From Lepas anatifera (lineage: Eukaryota; Arthropoda; Thecostraca; Lepadidae), in the NCBI GenBank assembly GCA_034440635.1, contig JAOTON010001700.1, positions 310,001-374,000 of the forward strand: a stretch of 64,000 nucleotides of DNA, in the 5' to 3' direction. Numbering within the stretch: the first letter of the stretch is position 1; the number at the start of each line of letters is the position of its first letter. This document shows, piece after piece, positions 36,111 through 47,560 of the stretch. A program made the position numbers and the translations under genes. The notes beneath the pieces are model-generated. The model saw only the letters and a program-made list of their open reading frames with translations. It was not told the DNA's origin and did no database searches.

Positions 36111-37062
36111 AATAAACAGGTAAGCCAGGCTCTTTGATACCCAAGGGGCTATTCCAGACTCTAAGTATCCGAACGAGCCTCCTGAGGCAAGTGGAGGTCC
36201 TCCAAAAATCAGCAATGGGCGTCACCCCTATGGTGGTGACGCCCCTGACTGTATGAGTGATGGATTCTGGGGATCCAATATTATCCCGCATTTTAGTGTG
36301 TAATTGTTTACTGAGCGTCGCTAGGATTATTTGCAATTACAAGATAATACGATGCAAATAAAGGCATATATCGTGCAATGAGTATTCGGGAGGGGGAGAC
36401 AAACAAGGGAAAAATAAAACAACCACTTAAACGGGGTTTTAACAAGTGTTTGGAAGCAGAGTTGACATGGTTTGGGTACCATTTTTGGTAATTTCTATCT
36501 TCTGCTTGTGTCCATGGAGGTAATCGAGAAACCAACGATTTTCTATTCCATACAGGTGTAATGTGTCGAGTAGTTTGTCGTGCGCGATTATATCAAAGCA
36601 TTTTGAACACTCCAATAGGACCAGAATCGTGATCAAACCCGTATCCATTGCACGATAGATGAGGTCAGTTACAACCGAGAGTGCAGTTTCTGTAGAATGA
36701 TTTTTTCTATAGCCATGCTGAGCGTTAGAGTACAAAGAATGATCGTTGAAATAGGCATTCAATTGCGTATGCACCACTCTTTCCGTAATTTTCGAAATTG
36801 CCGGTAACGTTGTACCGGACGCCAGTTTGCCGGGTCAGTAGAATCATATAATTTTGGCAGAGGTACGACCATGCCGCACTTCCATGGCTGCGGGACAATT
36901 CCTTTGATGAGGCTCGAATTAATTATATTGCATAAAACGTGAAGGATTCCGTAAAAGAACTTCTGAAACATGGAGATGCTAAAACCAGTGATATCTACAG
37001 ATGAGGATGATTTCATGTTGCCAACAATGATACACAAGTCGTTCGTTGAAATCGGTGTAACC
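36109..37062 (-). pseudogene. LINE reverse transcriptase, N-terminal and palm remnant
   Basis: The minus-strand translation has hallmarks of a non-LTR reverse transcriptase: KSSSSVDITGFSISMFQKF, then WKCGMVVPLPK and NWRPV, then a QHGYRKNHSTETAL motif and LVLLECSKCFDIIAHDKLL in the palm A region (the usual Asp is missing). The YADD box is not intact. Stops and frameshifts are present near 36436 and 36770. Upstream it runs into the family C element at 37063 and resumes at 38269. Confidence 0.8.
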
Positions 37063-38268
37063 TTAACCCTATTTCGGCAGGGGGCTAATATTGCCCCCTT
37101 CAGGTTTGTCGAGAATATCTCCGAAACGACTTACGATAGAACTTTGAAACTTCCTGACTTTTCCTAAAACTAGTACAGGCAGGTTTCCTGAAATTTTTAA
37201 GATTATATATTTACCAGGGGCGGAGCTATGGCTGGGTTTTTGGGGAGGTTCTATCCACAAACCAGTATTATCGTATGCGATGGGTTTTTGTAAAAGGAAG
37301 CCGTCTCTGCTGATCCTGATACCAGTTATATGGTTTTATTATATTATTTTTTATGTGAGATGATAGTGCATTCACAATTGTCACTATTTCTATTCATCAG
37401 GGGCGGTTACAGCAGTTCAAAATGGGGGGAATGTTATCAAGAAGGACTAAACGTTAGTAAGTGAGAAGACTGCTTACAGCCGTGCCAGGGCGAATACAAT
37501 TGGGTATATGAAAATTCAAAATAGTTATAACCCAATTCTAGATTACCAGAGGCGTGTCCAGTCACTACACATTTTCAAAATGTATATTCCCAGCCAGTAT
37601 CACCACCGCGACTCAATATCGTTGTATATTAAAAATGTGTTTCCAATCACCCCCACCCCCCACGACGAGGCCTTGATCCGCCTATGTCACCCCCTTTCCC
37701 AGAGCTGCCATGGGAGGGTAAAAATTATCAGAAATTAAATTTCAACTAGTCGAGGGACTAATATACTCATGCATACCATTCGCATATTGTTGGTATGTAT
37801 TTTACCCCACTGTTTTAGCTTACTGCATCCGCCCTGATGAGTTTTTCACTTTTTTTCATTTATTTATGTGTCAAAGATGCCAAGCAGTATATGACGGCTT
37901 CTAATCCGCGTAACAAAAACTTTTTAGGTTGTATATATTTCCTCATAGTCCTGGTCCTGGAACTGCCATTGAATTTCGAATTTTTGCGTAACTCGAGTAT
38001 ATAAAAATTTTGGCTCAATTATTTGTAAATCTGAACTAGTTTTGTGAAAATCGTACAACAGAGACAAGGGTTATGGAAAATCTAGAAATACACAAAAATT
38101 GTATATTTTGCACAACCTTCTCCTAAAAATATAAATTTTTAAATTTTCTTTTTTCAAAATAAAGTTTAGCAGCAGAGGAATCTATGGCACTTTGAATTTT
38201 CAAAATCGGCCGGTTAGATTACGAGATCTTAGGGGGCCGATATTGCCCCCTTGCCGAAATAGGGTTAA
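37063..38268. mobile_element. TTAA element family C, full length, inserted in a LINE
   Basis: A 1206-bp non-coding element begins TTAACCCTATTTCGGCAG and ends CCGAAATAGGGTTAA. Each end has a GGGGGC...ATATTGCCCCC hairpin. If the element and one TTAA are removed, the interrupted LINE frame reads on as PACGFKVTPISTNDL, direct evidence of insertion with TTAA duplication. The TIR start TTAA-CCCT resembles piggyBac-type termini. Confidence 0.92.
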
Positions 38269-38330
38269 AACCACAAGCAGGCACACGCGGCAATCTAATC
38301 GGCAGATGCTTAGTAGGTGGCACGAAAGTT
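38269..38330 (-). pseudogene. LINE fragment, continuation upstream of the C insertion
   Basis: Minus-strand translation ends in LPRVPACGF and is in frame with the LINE fragment at 36109-37062 once family C is removed. It is cut on its other side by the B8 copy. Confidence 0.7.
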
Positions 38331-38994
38331 GCTGCAGTGATGTAAAATTCACATAAACAATTGAAAATGCTCAATTTCCTCAGAAAAGCGTTTTTGGACA
38401 CCCTTTTACGGATTCCAGGAGCCATTTTTGTCCTTTGACCTTTCCGAGGTCATCCAAGGTCACCAGGGGTCAAAATAGTATTTTGGCAATAACTTTTGAC
38501 CTAATTAAGCTAGAGCAATGAATCAAACGTCATCGTGTTTTTCTCGTCTCTTGCTTTCATTTAATGTACGGCAAGATTACTTTTTTTACTTTTCGTGACC
38601 ACAGTTCATATAAGGTCACGAGGTGACCTCTGGAGGTCAAACCACTGGCGGGAGGTCATTACGTTCCACACAGCAGAACAAGTTCTGGCATTTTCCTATC
38701 AAATGTACTCTGCCAGATCTCAATAGCTCTAATGTCATAAGAGTTATGCCCAGTTTTGCTAACCATTACATATTTGAGTGAAAATAGCCTATCGTGATCT
38801 AACTTGACCTCTGGAGGTCAAGCTATTGACCTGAGCGCTTAACATGCGAACTAATTTCGTGCTGAATTTACGCGAGCTCCCTAATGCATTTTGAAGATTT
38901 GCGCTAACCCCCATGTTTTCGGAGTTAGAGGAGGGCCATTGATGGCCCCCGGTGGGGCGAAGGTGGTACCGGACCCCGGTGGGGCGCGGGTTAA
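38330..38994 (-). mobile_element. TTAA element family B, truncated (B8)
   Basis: Lacks its single-module end. It retains the AGGTCA-rich centre and the double-module end with TTAA at 38991-38994. The left junction is with LINE sequence. Confidence 0.85.
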
Positions 38995-40374
38995 ATCTGG
39001 AACCTCCACTGCCACTGAATGATGGCACCTTCATCCTAGCCTACAAATATTATGTTGTATCAGGGAATGCCGTACCCAAGACTCTCACCCACAAACATGT
39101 CCAGGAGGGACGGGTGTGAGGAGTTGCCCCCTCCCCGCAGCGATCGACACTTGTCAAATGAAATGGTCACGGCGTACCCTGAAAGATCGATGGTACTCCC
39201 TGAAATGTCATTTGTCACCTCCCCCCATGATGCGAGTATGGGCACGACTGTGATAGGACTTGGTGCCTATCTAAATAGTTGTCCCAACGAAAAGTGATGC
39301 CCCCTGGTCAGCATGGAACCCTCGCCCTGCCAATCGGAGAACCTGCATTCGCCTAATGTCTCACTCTTAATTATCGCGGGGCTCCCGGAGCAAAATATAT
39401 GGTGTTTCTATGCAACGAGGGCTAATGACCAATGCCAATGTTTGTAGCCTTCGGCACCGGCAGGGGTGTTACCATATCCTTATGGAGGACAAACTTTAAT
39501 CTGGCAATGAATGGGGGGGATAGAAGAAGAGATCAAAAATGGATCATCAACGGATCCAGCGAACAATGGGAGAACTTGCCCCCATCCCCGGATCAACCCT
39601 CGGTGGCCCTGAAATGGTCGTAGCACCTCTTCCCCTCTCCCCGTGAAAGGTTTATGCTGATGAAAGACTTATGGTGCACGAGTGTGTTTAGCATTGCCAA
39701 TTGGGGGGACACCTTCCCGGGCGCGGGGGCGCCTTCCAGACCAAGTGGGGCCGCTTTTGATCGGCAATATCTACCAGGTGGTGCAAATTCCTATCGGTGG
39801 GCGCCAAATTTCATATCCTTGGGGGCGAGGGTGGGTTAGCGACATTTCAGGGGGCATCATCGACCTTTCTGGGGGCGGCATGACCATTTCAGGGGGCGCC
39901 GAGGGTCGATATTGGGGAGGGGGCACGTACCCCCCTTTGCCCCTGGATCCACGTATGTTATGGCGTTGAAAGGTTATGGTCCCCTGAAATGCTGCTTCCC
40001 CCAGGATACAAGTATCGGTGCCACCCCCTCCACCCGATGATATTTGGCGCCCATTTGAAGTGTTTTCTGCCCAATAGTGCCGCCCCCTGCTCCGGATGGC
40101 GCCCCCGGCCCTATCGTCCGCCCTCCCCATCGGAAATCCTGGATCCATTCATGAAATTGGTAGCTGCATTGAAATATCCATCAAGGCAGTAAAAAACTTT
40201 ACGTGAAAACAATTAGGTAAGTTGGCTTACGGGCAAAAGCCTAGGTCGATCTAATAATTTCCGGGAAGAGGTTTTGCCCGAAATTAGATACGGTCATAAT
40301 AATGAGCATAGCTCAAGGATTGGAATGGTATGTAACATAACCTTAAAAGGTCGTTACTTAACTTTGACCCAAGA
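38995..40374. repeat. GC-rich remnants of G-family elements; no gene
   Basis: GAAAGATCGATGGTACTCCCTG-like and GGCGCC-rich blocks at 39100-39370 and 39700-40150 match G-family interiors in both orientations. Terminal-like GGATCCACGTATG (about 39946) and GGATCCATTCATG (about 40141) are decayed ends. Individual insertions cannot be delimited. Confidence 0.5.
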
Positions 40375-41382
40375 TTAACCCTCGCCTCACCGGGGGCCAT
40401 CGATGCCCCGTCAGGTTTTTCCGGGAGAGCATAAAAACGGCGAGGCGCAGGACCGCGGTTGAGGGTTCTACCACTTACTGCATCATTTTCCCACCACCCC
40501 TGAAATTTTTTACCCCGGGTCACCCAAGGTCAGGTCACCAGGCGAGGTCAACCAAGGTCACCTCACTTCAACTCTAGAGCTCTGTAAGAGCTACATTTCA
40601 AAGTCGATCAATTTGAAACTTCCTACCCTTCATGACTAATCCAGGGTCTACAAGGTGTATATCAGGGATTTTTAGATTTCGTGACCTGAGGTCATATCAC
40701 GAGGTGACCTCTCCCATTGACAAAGCATGGGGAAAAGCTGCCTTATGATCTAAAAGTCACAAAAACGATTCAAAATGCTCGGTTTCGTCAGAAAAGCGTT
40801 CTTGGACACCCTTTCACGGATTCCAGGGGCCATATTTGCCCTTTGACCTCTCCAAAGTCATCCAAGGTCACCAGGGGTCAAAAACAGTATTTTGACAATA
40901 ACTTTTGAGCTATATAAGATAGAACGCTGAATCAAACAGATCGTGTATGTCTTGTCACTGGCTTTCATTTTGATATACCGCAAGGTCACATTCTGACCTT
41001 TCGTGTCCTCAGGTCATCTTAGGTTACGAGGTGACCTCTGGAGGTCAAACCACTGGCGGGAGGTCATAACGTTTAAAATAGCGGAAAAAGGTCTGATATT
41101 TTCCTATCCAATATACTTTACCACATCTCAATAGCTCTAATGGCACAATAATTATGCCCAGTCTGCTTAAGCAGTGCATGTTTCAGTGAAAATAGCCGAT
41201 CTTGACCTAATTTGACCTCTGGAGGTCAAACCATTGACCTGAGCGCTAAAACATGTGAAGGGATTTCTTACTGAATTCACGCGAGCTTTCTAATGCAGTT
41301 TGCAGATTTGCGCTAACGCCCATACTTTTGGAGTTAGAGGGGGCCATCGATGGCCCCCGGTGGGGCCTGGGGCGAGGGTTAA
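40375..41382 (-). mobile_element. TTAA element family B, full length (B9)
   Basis: A 1008-bp copy with TTAA at both ends. The left is the single-module end. The right end is a shortened double module (GGGGCCTGGGGCGAGGGTTAA) in which the spacer is mostly lost. Confidence 0.9.
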
Positions 41383-41699
41383 GGTCATAATTTGACCTCA
41401 AAATATCATGCCGCATATCATTTGAATATTTGTGTCAAGACGAACATGTGGGTTTTTTTAGGTCTTATGGTATCCGTGTTATGAAAGATTTTCTAAATGG
41501 GTTTTGACTCATTTTCGCCCACTGCAACATCACGAGTCAACGGATGTGGCTCAAAATCGGCTCGGGAGTAAAAAACGGTAAGGTGCTTCCAGTGCCGTTT
41601 CGATTTTTTCCGCATCATCTCCAGTTCCCGAAATCGTATGGGAGTCCGATCGGACCCCCAGGCGATGATGTGTAGGAAAAGAGCACAGGCGGTGCTGAA
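41383..41699. other. No gene; AGGTCA-bearing spacer
   Basis: Sequence between B9 and D, with a few TGACCT-like hexamers. It may be a decayed relative of the same elements. Confidence 0.4.
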
Positions 41700-42609
41700 T
41701 TAACACGCGCACTGAAGGGGGGCCTTGGAGGCCCCCCCACCTGTTTTTCCGAGGTGACTGGAGAACCACTTGTAGCCGAAAAACGAAACGTGGCCACATT
41801 GAACAGAATTCAATAGCGCGTCGATTGGTGAAGATTTTTTGAAAATCGGCCGAAAATTTTTGACTTATCGGCTTTCAAAGTCAGACCTACATTTTGAGAT
41901 CGCCGTAAACGCGCGGTCGGACCCGTTAGCTTGCATTGAAGACCGAGTGGTGACGTCATAACGTCATATAAGCGGGACTATATGTCAAGGTCACTTCACA
42001 TGAAAGTCAAGGTCAAGGTCAAAGTTCACAGGTCAAGGTCATATCTGCACTTTCAAGGTCACTGACCACTGTGCGTCCGGCCAAATGACATTACCCCGTC
42101 TGACATATACTATGCTATGACGTCATCGGTAGGGTACCCCAATACAAAGGTCAAGGTCAAACGTCATTGGGAAAGGTCAATCCTCATTTCCCGCCAAACA
42201 GTGGCTACAGTGTTAGTCAAAGTGTAAATAATAAGTAGTATACCATATGGTGACCTTAAAGGTCAATGACCTTGAATGACCTTGACCCAAAAGTTGTGGG
42301 GAAGCCTCTTTGAGACCTCTTTTCTATGAACCTTGTCCGCCTTTAGCTTATTCCCGCCATTTTCCTGCATAATCACAGCATTTACCAATCGATCCCAGCA
42401 TGGCCAATATTTGACCTTTACGACCTTGTTTGACCTTGAAGATATTGACCTAGGTCAATGAAAATTGGTCATCATGTAGATCACCACAGCCCCCACCCAC
42501 CTACCAAGTGGCGTTTTATAACCCTCTTAGTTTCCGAGATCATAGGGGGCCTACCAGGCCCCCTCCAGTGCGCGTTAGTGCCAGACCCCCCTCCCAGTGC
42601 GGGTGTTAA
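41700..42609 (+). mobile_element. TTAA element family D, full length
   Basis: A 910-bp element. The left end is TTAACACGCGCACTGAAGGG with a GGGGGCCTTGGAGGCCCCCC hairpin (single module). The right end has CGCACTGG-type modules twice around a GTCTGGCACTAACG spacer, ending GGGTGTTAA. The interior has strings of AAGGTCAAGGTCA direct repeats (about 41985-42060), an AGGTCAATGACCT inverted repeat at 42260-42272 and TTGACCTAGGTCAA at 42445-42458. Confidence 0.9.
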
Positions 42610-44396
42610 GTCAAGGCTAAGTCAAGGCTTAAGTCAGCCCGTCTCTCCAAACGTCCAACCAACTCGGTTGTGGGATAAATATGGCCATGTTTTTGATACA
42701 GAGAGCAGAGTGAGGTCATGCAGGTCCCCATCGATGGCGACGTCTCTGGCAATTGTTGTATATAAAATTCGTTTTAGGGGCCATCCATAAGTCACGTAAT
42801 GTATATTTTTGGGATCTTGCCAGCCCCTCCCCCACTCGTTGAGCGTGTTTTGACGCGTATATGATCCAGTTTCCATGCACTATTCCGATCAGGATCGTAC
42901 GATGTATCCGGATTCATTTACGATTTGGATAGAGCCTTTGGCAATGGAAACCTAGTTTCAACCCGCTTCCCGTCCATCCGTATCTTTCCAGTTCTGACAG
43001 TCAATACCTGTCGAATCTGCGTGCCTAATTACGCTCACCTGTTACTGGTCATATTTAATGCATTTAGTTATTGTATTGTCATATTTTATTGTGTGGTATT
43101 TTATTTTCTTCGGTTATTATCTTCCAGTTTTATGTTATTGTATCTATTATGTTTTGATATTATATTGTCGATTTTTTTATATTCGAATTCCACAGGTTAG
43201 CGTGGCATGCTTAAAAATATAAGAAATTCAAAATATTATTGCATTGCTCAGAGAAAGCAAACACCAGATTTGAAACGTTACAGAATGCACGTCTTCTCAT
43301 TGACGAATATCACGCCCACTGAAGCTGTGAAGTGTCACACTGCTCAGCCTGGACTCCTCATAGTAGTGGCCATGGCTTTGATGGGGCATAGCTCAGGGGG
43401 TTCCAAAAAGTAGAGGTATCTTGTTCCAAATAGGCCTAATTTTTGGGAGGAGTTTAAGCCACTCATCGGTATCAATAAGGTTAAAAGATAGGGACATAAA
43501 CCCCAGCTCGGTGGCCCCATATAAGCTTGGAGGTCTTAAGTACAACTCAGGAAGCCTTTGATCAGCTCAGGTGGTTAGAAAATAAATATAATTAGAGCAG
43601 TGCAAGGGCCCCAGATAAGCTCAGTGCCCGCAGGAAAGCTTAAGGGGCCTAGCACAAGAAACAATCAAATTAATTTCGACTGCATTTCTACATTTCTATC
43701 GTGAGCATTTCGTTGTTTCCCCGCGTCTCCCGAGGCTTCTTTACTTTCGGGCTATACTTTTATCTCCGCCACTGCCCAATACACACCACCTGGGCAAAGA
43801 ATAAGGTGATTTCGACGAAAGGGTAAATGGATAAATTAATTATAAAATGCAGCGCAACCAATTTTAGTAGGTACATGCATACCTATAAAGAGCTTTACAA
43901 CCGAGGCATGTCTTTTTGAAAATTCACGAGCAGCTAACTTTTTTCAAGGATTATTTGTTGGGTTCAGGGCAGTTGAAGATGGGTACGAAGCCAAGGTACC
44001 AAGCAATGTCCTTAACGTAGAATGTCCTCAACATTGGATTAACATGCAGTAAAGGTGCTTTGGGTTAACAACAGCTCGATAGATAACATTACATCAGGCA
44101 CAAGCCAGTGATAGCTCTGATGGAACGCACAAAGTAGCAAATGCGTTAAGTCTTGGTTATTATTTATTTTGTTGAGCTTGATTTCGTATATTCAACTCCT
44201 TTACCAAAAAACAGGTTTAAGATACTAAACATCAAGCATTTCCAGTTTGGTGCAAAACAGGGACAGAATTTGCAGTGAGTTTCGGCATCCAGTGCCGATT
44301 TTCGCACACGACGCTCCAGATTGACTCCAGGTGTTGGAAATACCTACCAAGTGGCACGCTTATTTTCATCCCCAAAGTACCCCGCAATAGAAGAAA
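42610..44396. other. Upstream region of the channel gene
   Basis: Largely unique, T-rich at 43040-43200. A degenerate block at 43500-43660 repeats CCCCAGATAAGCTC-like motifs. This presumably contains the promoter of the gene starting at 44397, but no core element can be named. Confidence 0.4.
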
Positions 44397-46022
44397 ATGG
44401 GAGCGCAGACTGGAATTATGCTCATGAGATTTATGTTTGTCATCGCAGCTCTATCGTTTCTGATCTACATTGCAAATGACCGGCTGTCAAGATTCAATAC
44501 GAACAATATCAGTCGAGAACGTAACGTGGAGCCGATAACGGAACCGATGTTCGAAACGGCATTATGCTTTGGTCCACGGTATTCCATCGATAGCTTAGCC
44601 TTGTATGATTATTGGAAAAAGCCTGAGAGTAGAAATGATTCTACCTGGCCACTTTACGACATGGAAATACAGAACTTTACTGATAAAGACGTCCGAACTC
44701 TTCACGACTTCAGGCGTTTCTTTGTTGAGGATTTCCGATGGCAAAATGATTCACTCTACAAAGTTGGCTTGCATATGTTGTATAAAGTCATTGGAGAGTG
44801 GCGTAACAACACAGATTCACTGCTTCCTATTTTCAAACATGTTTTGCCACCTGATGCCTCATTTGAAGGTCAATCGATCGAATTTTTTTCTTTTCATCAT
44901 AGTATGTGTATTAATTATACATATAACATGAAGATACCAGCAGACGGAAAAGAAATATCGCACTCAATCTATCTGAAAGATAACCAAGTATCGCACTTGC
45001 TCGGAGACGGCATTTTTGCTTACTATGTTGATGTTTTCTTCTATCACAAGGGAACAATGACGGAGTTCCCATTAGTTCAAGATATTATGCCATATCGTGC
45101 TGACATGTCCCCATGGATTCGTGTTCGAGGCGTAGTTAGAAAAAGTGTTCACATTCGTACCCGAAAAAATCCATGTGTGACGAGGCATGAACGCCCGACC
45201 TACTCCTTCACGAAGTGTTTCACGTGGTGTCTGCGGCGGGCTCTTCTGAACAGCGTTAATTGCACGATACCTCAACTAGATACTTACATCTTTGACATGA
45301 CGTCTATACTGGACATGTTTGTCCGCAATCATCAAAAGCTGAGACCAGGGCAGAGCTTTGAAAGCATGTTGGATAACATTGAAGATTTCCGGACTAATAC
45401 AACATATTTCAACAAGCTCACTGCTAGGCCAGGGATGCACGAGTTTTCTCATATGCCGCCATGTATGAGCGCGCTAGACTTTCGATATACTTTTAAAGAG
45501 TTCAGGAGAACTTTCTACCCCAGATCCGGGGACAAAAACACCGCACACGAGTGGTGCCGACGCGAGTGTCCTTCCGTGTGTGAAGAGTACAGCATCCACA
45601 TGAGCTCTGAGGGTGTACAAGAGCACCATACCTCCAAACACGGAGGTCGCGCACCACTGGGAGTCACCATTATCTTCCCCAAAACCATGATGGTGACCCG
45701 CGAGAAATGGCTGTACATGTGGCAGCAGCTGTTTATCGACATGTCCGGTGTGATGAGCTTCCTGCTCGGAATGTCCGTGCTGACCATGTATGAGTGGCTT
45801 TACTTTCTCCTCAACTGGTACCTGAGCAGGTTTGAGCTGGTAGAAATCGATCAATCGGACGTTTGGGCCCAATATCCTGGTGAAGATAATGGAAATGATG
45901 ACGAGTACTATGGCGGAGCTTATGAGCCACAAAGCAGTCAGTATTCTGATGATTACAGCGACGAGAATCACGAGGATGATGGAGGAAGTGGCAATGAGAA
46001 AGCTACGGATGGTGAAAGTTAG
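44397..46022 (+). CDS. DEG/ENaC (pickpocket-like) sodium channel subunit
   Basis: An uninterrupted 541-codon frame for a plasma-membrane amiloride-sensitive cation channel subunit (trimers conducting Na+). TM1 is at about residues 7-26. A large extracellular domain follows with ten Cys (57, 171, 260, 274, 278, 289, 356, 387, 391, 395) and several N-glycosylation sequons. It includes the family signature YSFTKCFTWCLRRALLNSVN followed by Cys 289, then CRRECPSVCEEYS. TM2 is at about 449-476 with the selectivity-filter-type G-M-S at 458-460. The cytoplasmic tail is very acidic (Asp/Glu/Asn/Ser-rich). An in-frame TAG at 44388-44390 sits just before the ATG (AAAATGG context). The usual cytosolic N-terminus with the His-Gly gating motif is absent, so either upstream exons exist (CGCAATAG could be an acceptor) or the protein is N-terminally short. 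An AATAAA lies at 46609-46614. Confidence 0.87.
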   Translation: MGAQTGIMLMRFMFVIAALSFLIYIANDRLSRFNTNNISRERNVEPITEPMFETALCFGPRYSIDSLALYDYWKKPESRNDSTWPLYDMEIQNFTDKDVRTLHDFRRFFVEDFRWQNDSLYKVGLHMLYKVIGEWRNNTDSLLPIFKHVLPPDASFEGQSIEFFSFHHSMCINYTYNMKIPADGKEISHSIYLKDNQVSHLLGDGIFAYYVDVFFYHKGTMTEFPLVQDIMPYRADMSPWIRVRGVVRKSVHIRTRKNPCVTRHERPTYSFTKCFTWCLRRALLNSVNCTIPQLDTYIFDMTSILDMFVRNHQKLRPGQSFESMLDNIEDFRTNTTYFNKLTARPGMHEFSHMPPCMSALDFRYTFKEFRRTFYPRSGDKNTAHEWCRRECPSVCEEYSIHMSSEGVQEHHTSKHGGRAPLGVTIIFPKTMMVTREKWLYMWQQLFIDMSGVMSFLLGMSVLTMYEWLYFLLNWYLSRFELVEIDQSDVWAQYPGEDNGNDDEYYGGAYEPQSSQYSDDYSDENHEDDGGSGNEKATDGES

Positions 46023-46927
46023 CACCAACCGATCAAAGTAGAGTTTGTAGAAGGTACCGAATAAGATGGTAGGCAATAATCAGATGCCGGTGATTTTAAG
46101 CCTGACATGTATAACCAGTGATCATGTGCAATATTTGTCTGTGCTTAGAAGTTTAAGTATGCTGAAACTTGTGCTTGCCTAATAATTGAGTATGGTTGTT
46201 AACTTCACGCAGAAGTGAGCTAGTCTTCCGAGCTGTTCAATTGTCTGAGTTTTTTCCAGTTGCTCAAGTATTTTTTCTTGGTGTTATTGTTTTTAAATGT
46301 GCTCAGATATCGTCAGCCTTTTAGCAATAGTCACAAAACGCAAAATATATGCATTGCATGGGAAAAGAGAGCAGGACTCTTCTTTTAAATTTCTTCCTGT
46401 CGTACAGAGCGAACCCGTGAAAACATTTTTTTATTCATGCAATTTTATTGCTAGAAAAGGTCCGCCATCCATTTAAACGGGTAGCCAGGCGTGCCCCCTC
46501 CGCGATCCCAACGAAAACAGTACCCTTACGTTAACACCACCAGAACATAAAATATTACAAGTCGCGGCACGCCCTGCTAGGAAAAAGAAAGTAACTTAAA
46601 GAAAGCATAATAAATATCATACTATTAGTAAAAACTGCCAGTAGTAGCTCCCTGTAAATATACAGGGAGCAGGAATACAGGTCTATTTAGGTTAAATGCA
46701 CAATAATTTAGCTCATTACCGGTTAGATTGTTAGTCTTTTTCCAAACGGGACTACCCAAAACTGGAGATTCGTGTTAGCCCCTCCGAGATTCTGGCGAAA
46801 AGATAGAGGCCTAGTAACATTCGCCAGAGAACTCGGAAGACAGAAAGCAAATTAGGGCAGACATGCAGGCATAGGCAAGCAAGCAAGCAGGCAAATTAGT
46901 AAGCAAGCGCAGCAGGGAGTCAGTCAG
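46023..46927. other. 3' flank of the channel gene
   Basis: Probable 3' UTR and intergenic DNA. A small hairpin, GCTCCCTGTAAATATACAGG plus GAGC, lies at about 46649-46672, and a GCAA tetranucleotide tract at about 46870-46910. No gene seen. Confidence 0.45.
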
Positions 46928-46959
46928 ACACACGCACGCACGCACGCACGCACGCACGC

Positions 46960-46990
<31 letters not shown>

Positions 46991-47090
46991 TCCGAATCCA
47001 CGCACGCACGCCTGCCTACACATCCACACACACGCGCACGTACACACCCACACACACGCGCACGTACACACCCACACACACCGAGTACCG
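46928..47090. repeat. CACG / CA compound microsatellite
   Basis: CACG tetranucleotides, then CA dinucleotides, then repeats of a CACACGCGCACGTACACACC unit. Alternating purine-pyrimidine of this kind can adopt Z-DNA. Confidence 0.95.
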
Positions 47091-47232
47091 CAGTCACCCA
47101 CCCACGCACGGCAGACATCCACCTTCCCACCCACAAGTACTCCCTCTCGCCCACCTACAAGCACACTATCCCACTCACATACACGCACGCCCACACTCAC
47201 ACACATTGTGCTCCGGTACATCATCATCACCA

Positions 47233-47560
47233 TCAGCGCCGGTCATCGAGGCTCATTATTAAGAATTCTATAATTGCAAAAGAATACTTCTCTGATATAT
47301 TTTTAAGCATATGTTTGTTTAGAGGAACTTCCGTTATACATTTAAAGGTTGGACATATAGTTTTGTTCCAAATTTCAGGTGCAGAGCATGCCAGAGCAAA
47401 TTTCCTATAATTTGTTGTAGCCTGAGGTATTTCAAAGTGTCTAATCAAACTCGTATTAGTTGTTCTGTATTTCTGAAAAAGAGACAGTAGCCGTTTTCAC
47501 AACGTGAATTAAATCTTGGGTGTCTTTTTTGAAACGTTTTTTGGTAGCACTGTAATATTG
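47233..47560 (-). pseudogene. LINE ORF2 C-terminal remnant
   Basis: The minus-strand reading IRHFEIPQATTNYRKFALAC, then SAPEIWNKT, matches the conserved end of jockey/CR1-like LINE polyproteins (basic-aromatic stretch, then an x-P-x-IWN motif). The stretch at about 47493-47560 is homologous to 52340-52440 near the other LINE copy. It is a 5'-truncated copy with no catalytic domain. Confidence 0.72.

Noticed and set aside
43380..43660. Possible tandem repeat of ATAAGCTC motifs upstream of the channel gene
   Set aside because: Periodicity is too irregular to call a repeat by eye.
45474..46076. 200-codon open frame antisense to the channel gene
   Set aside because: It lies wholly opposite a well-supported DEG/ENaC coding sequence and has no domain; it is a shadow frame.
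46811..47233. Cys/Val-rich 140-codon minus-strand frame
   Set aside because: Translation of a CACG/CA microsatellite.
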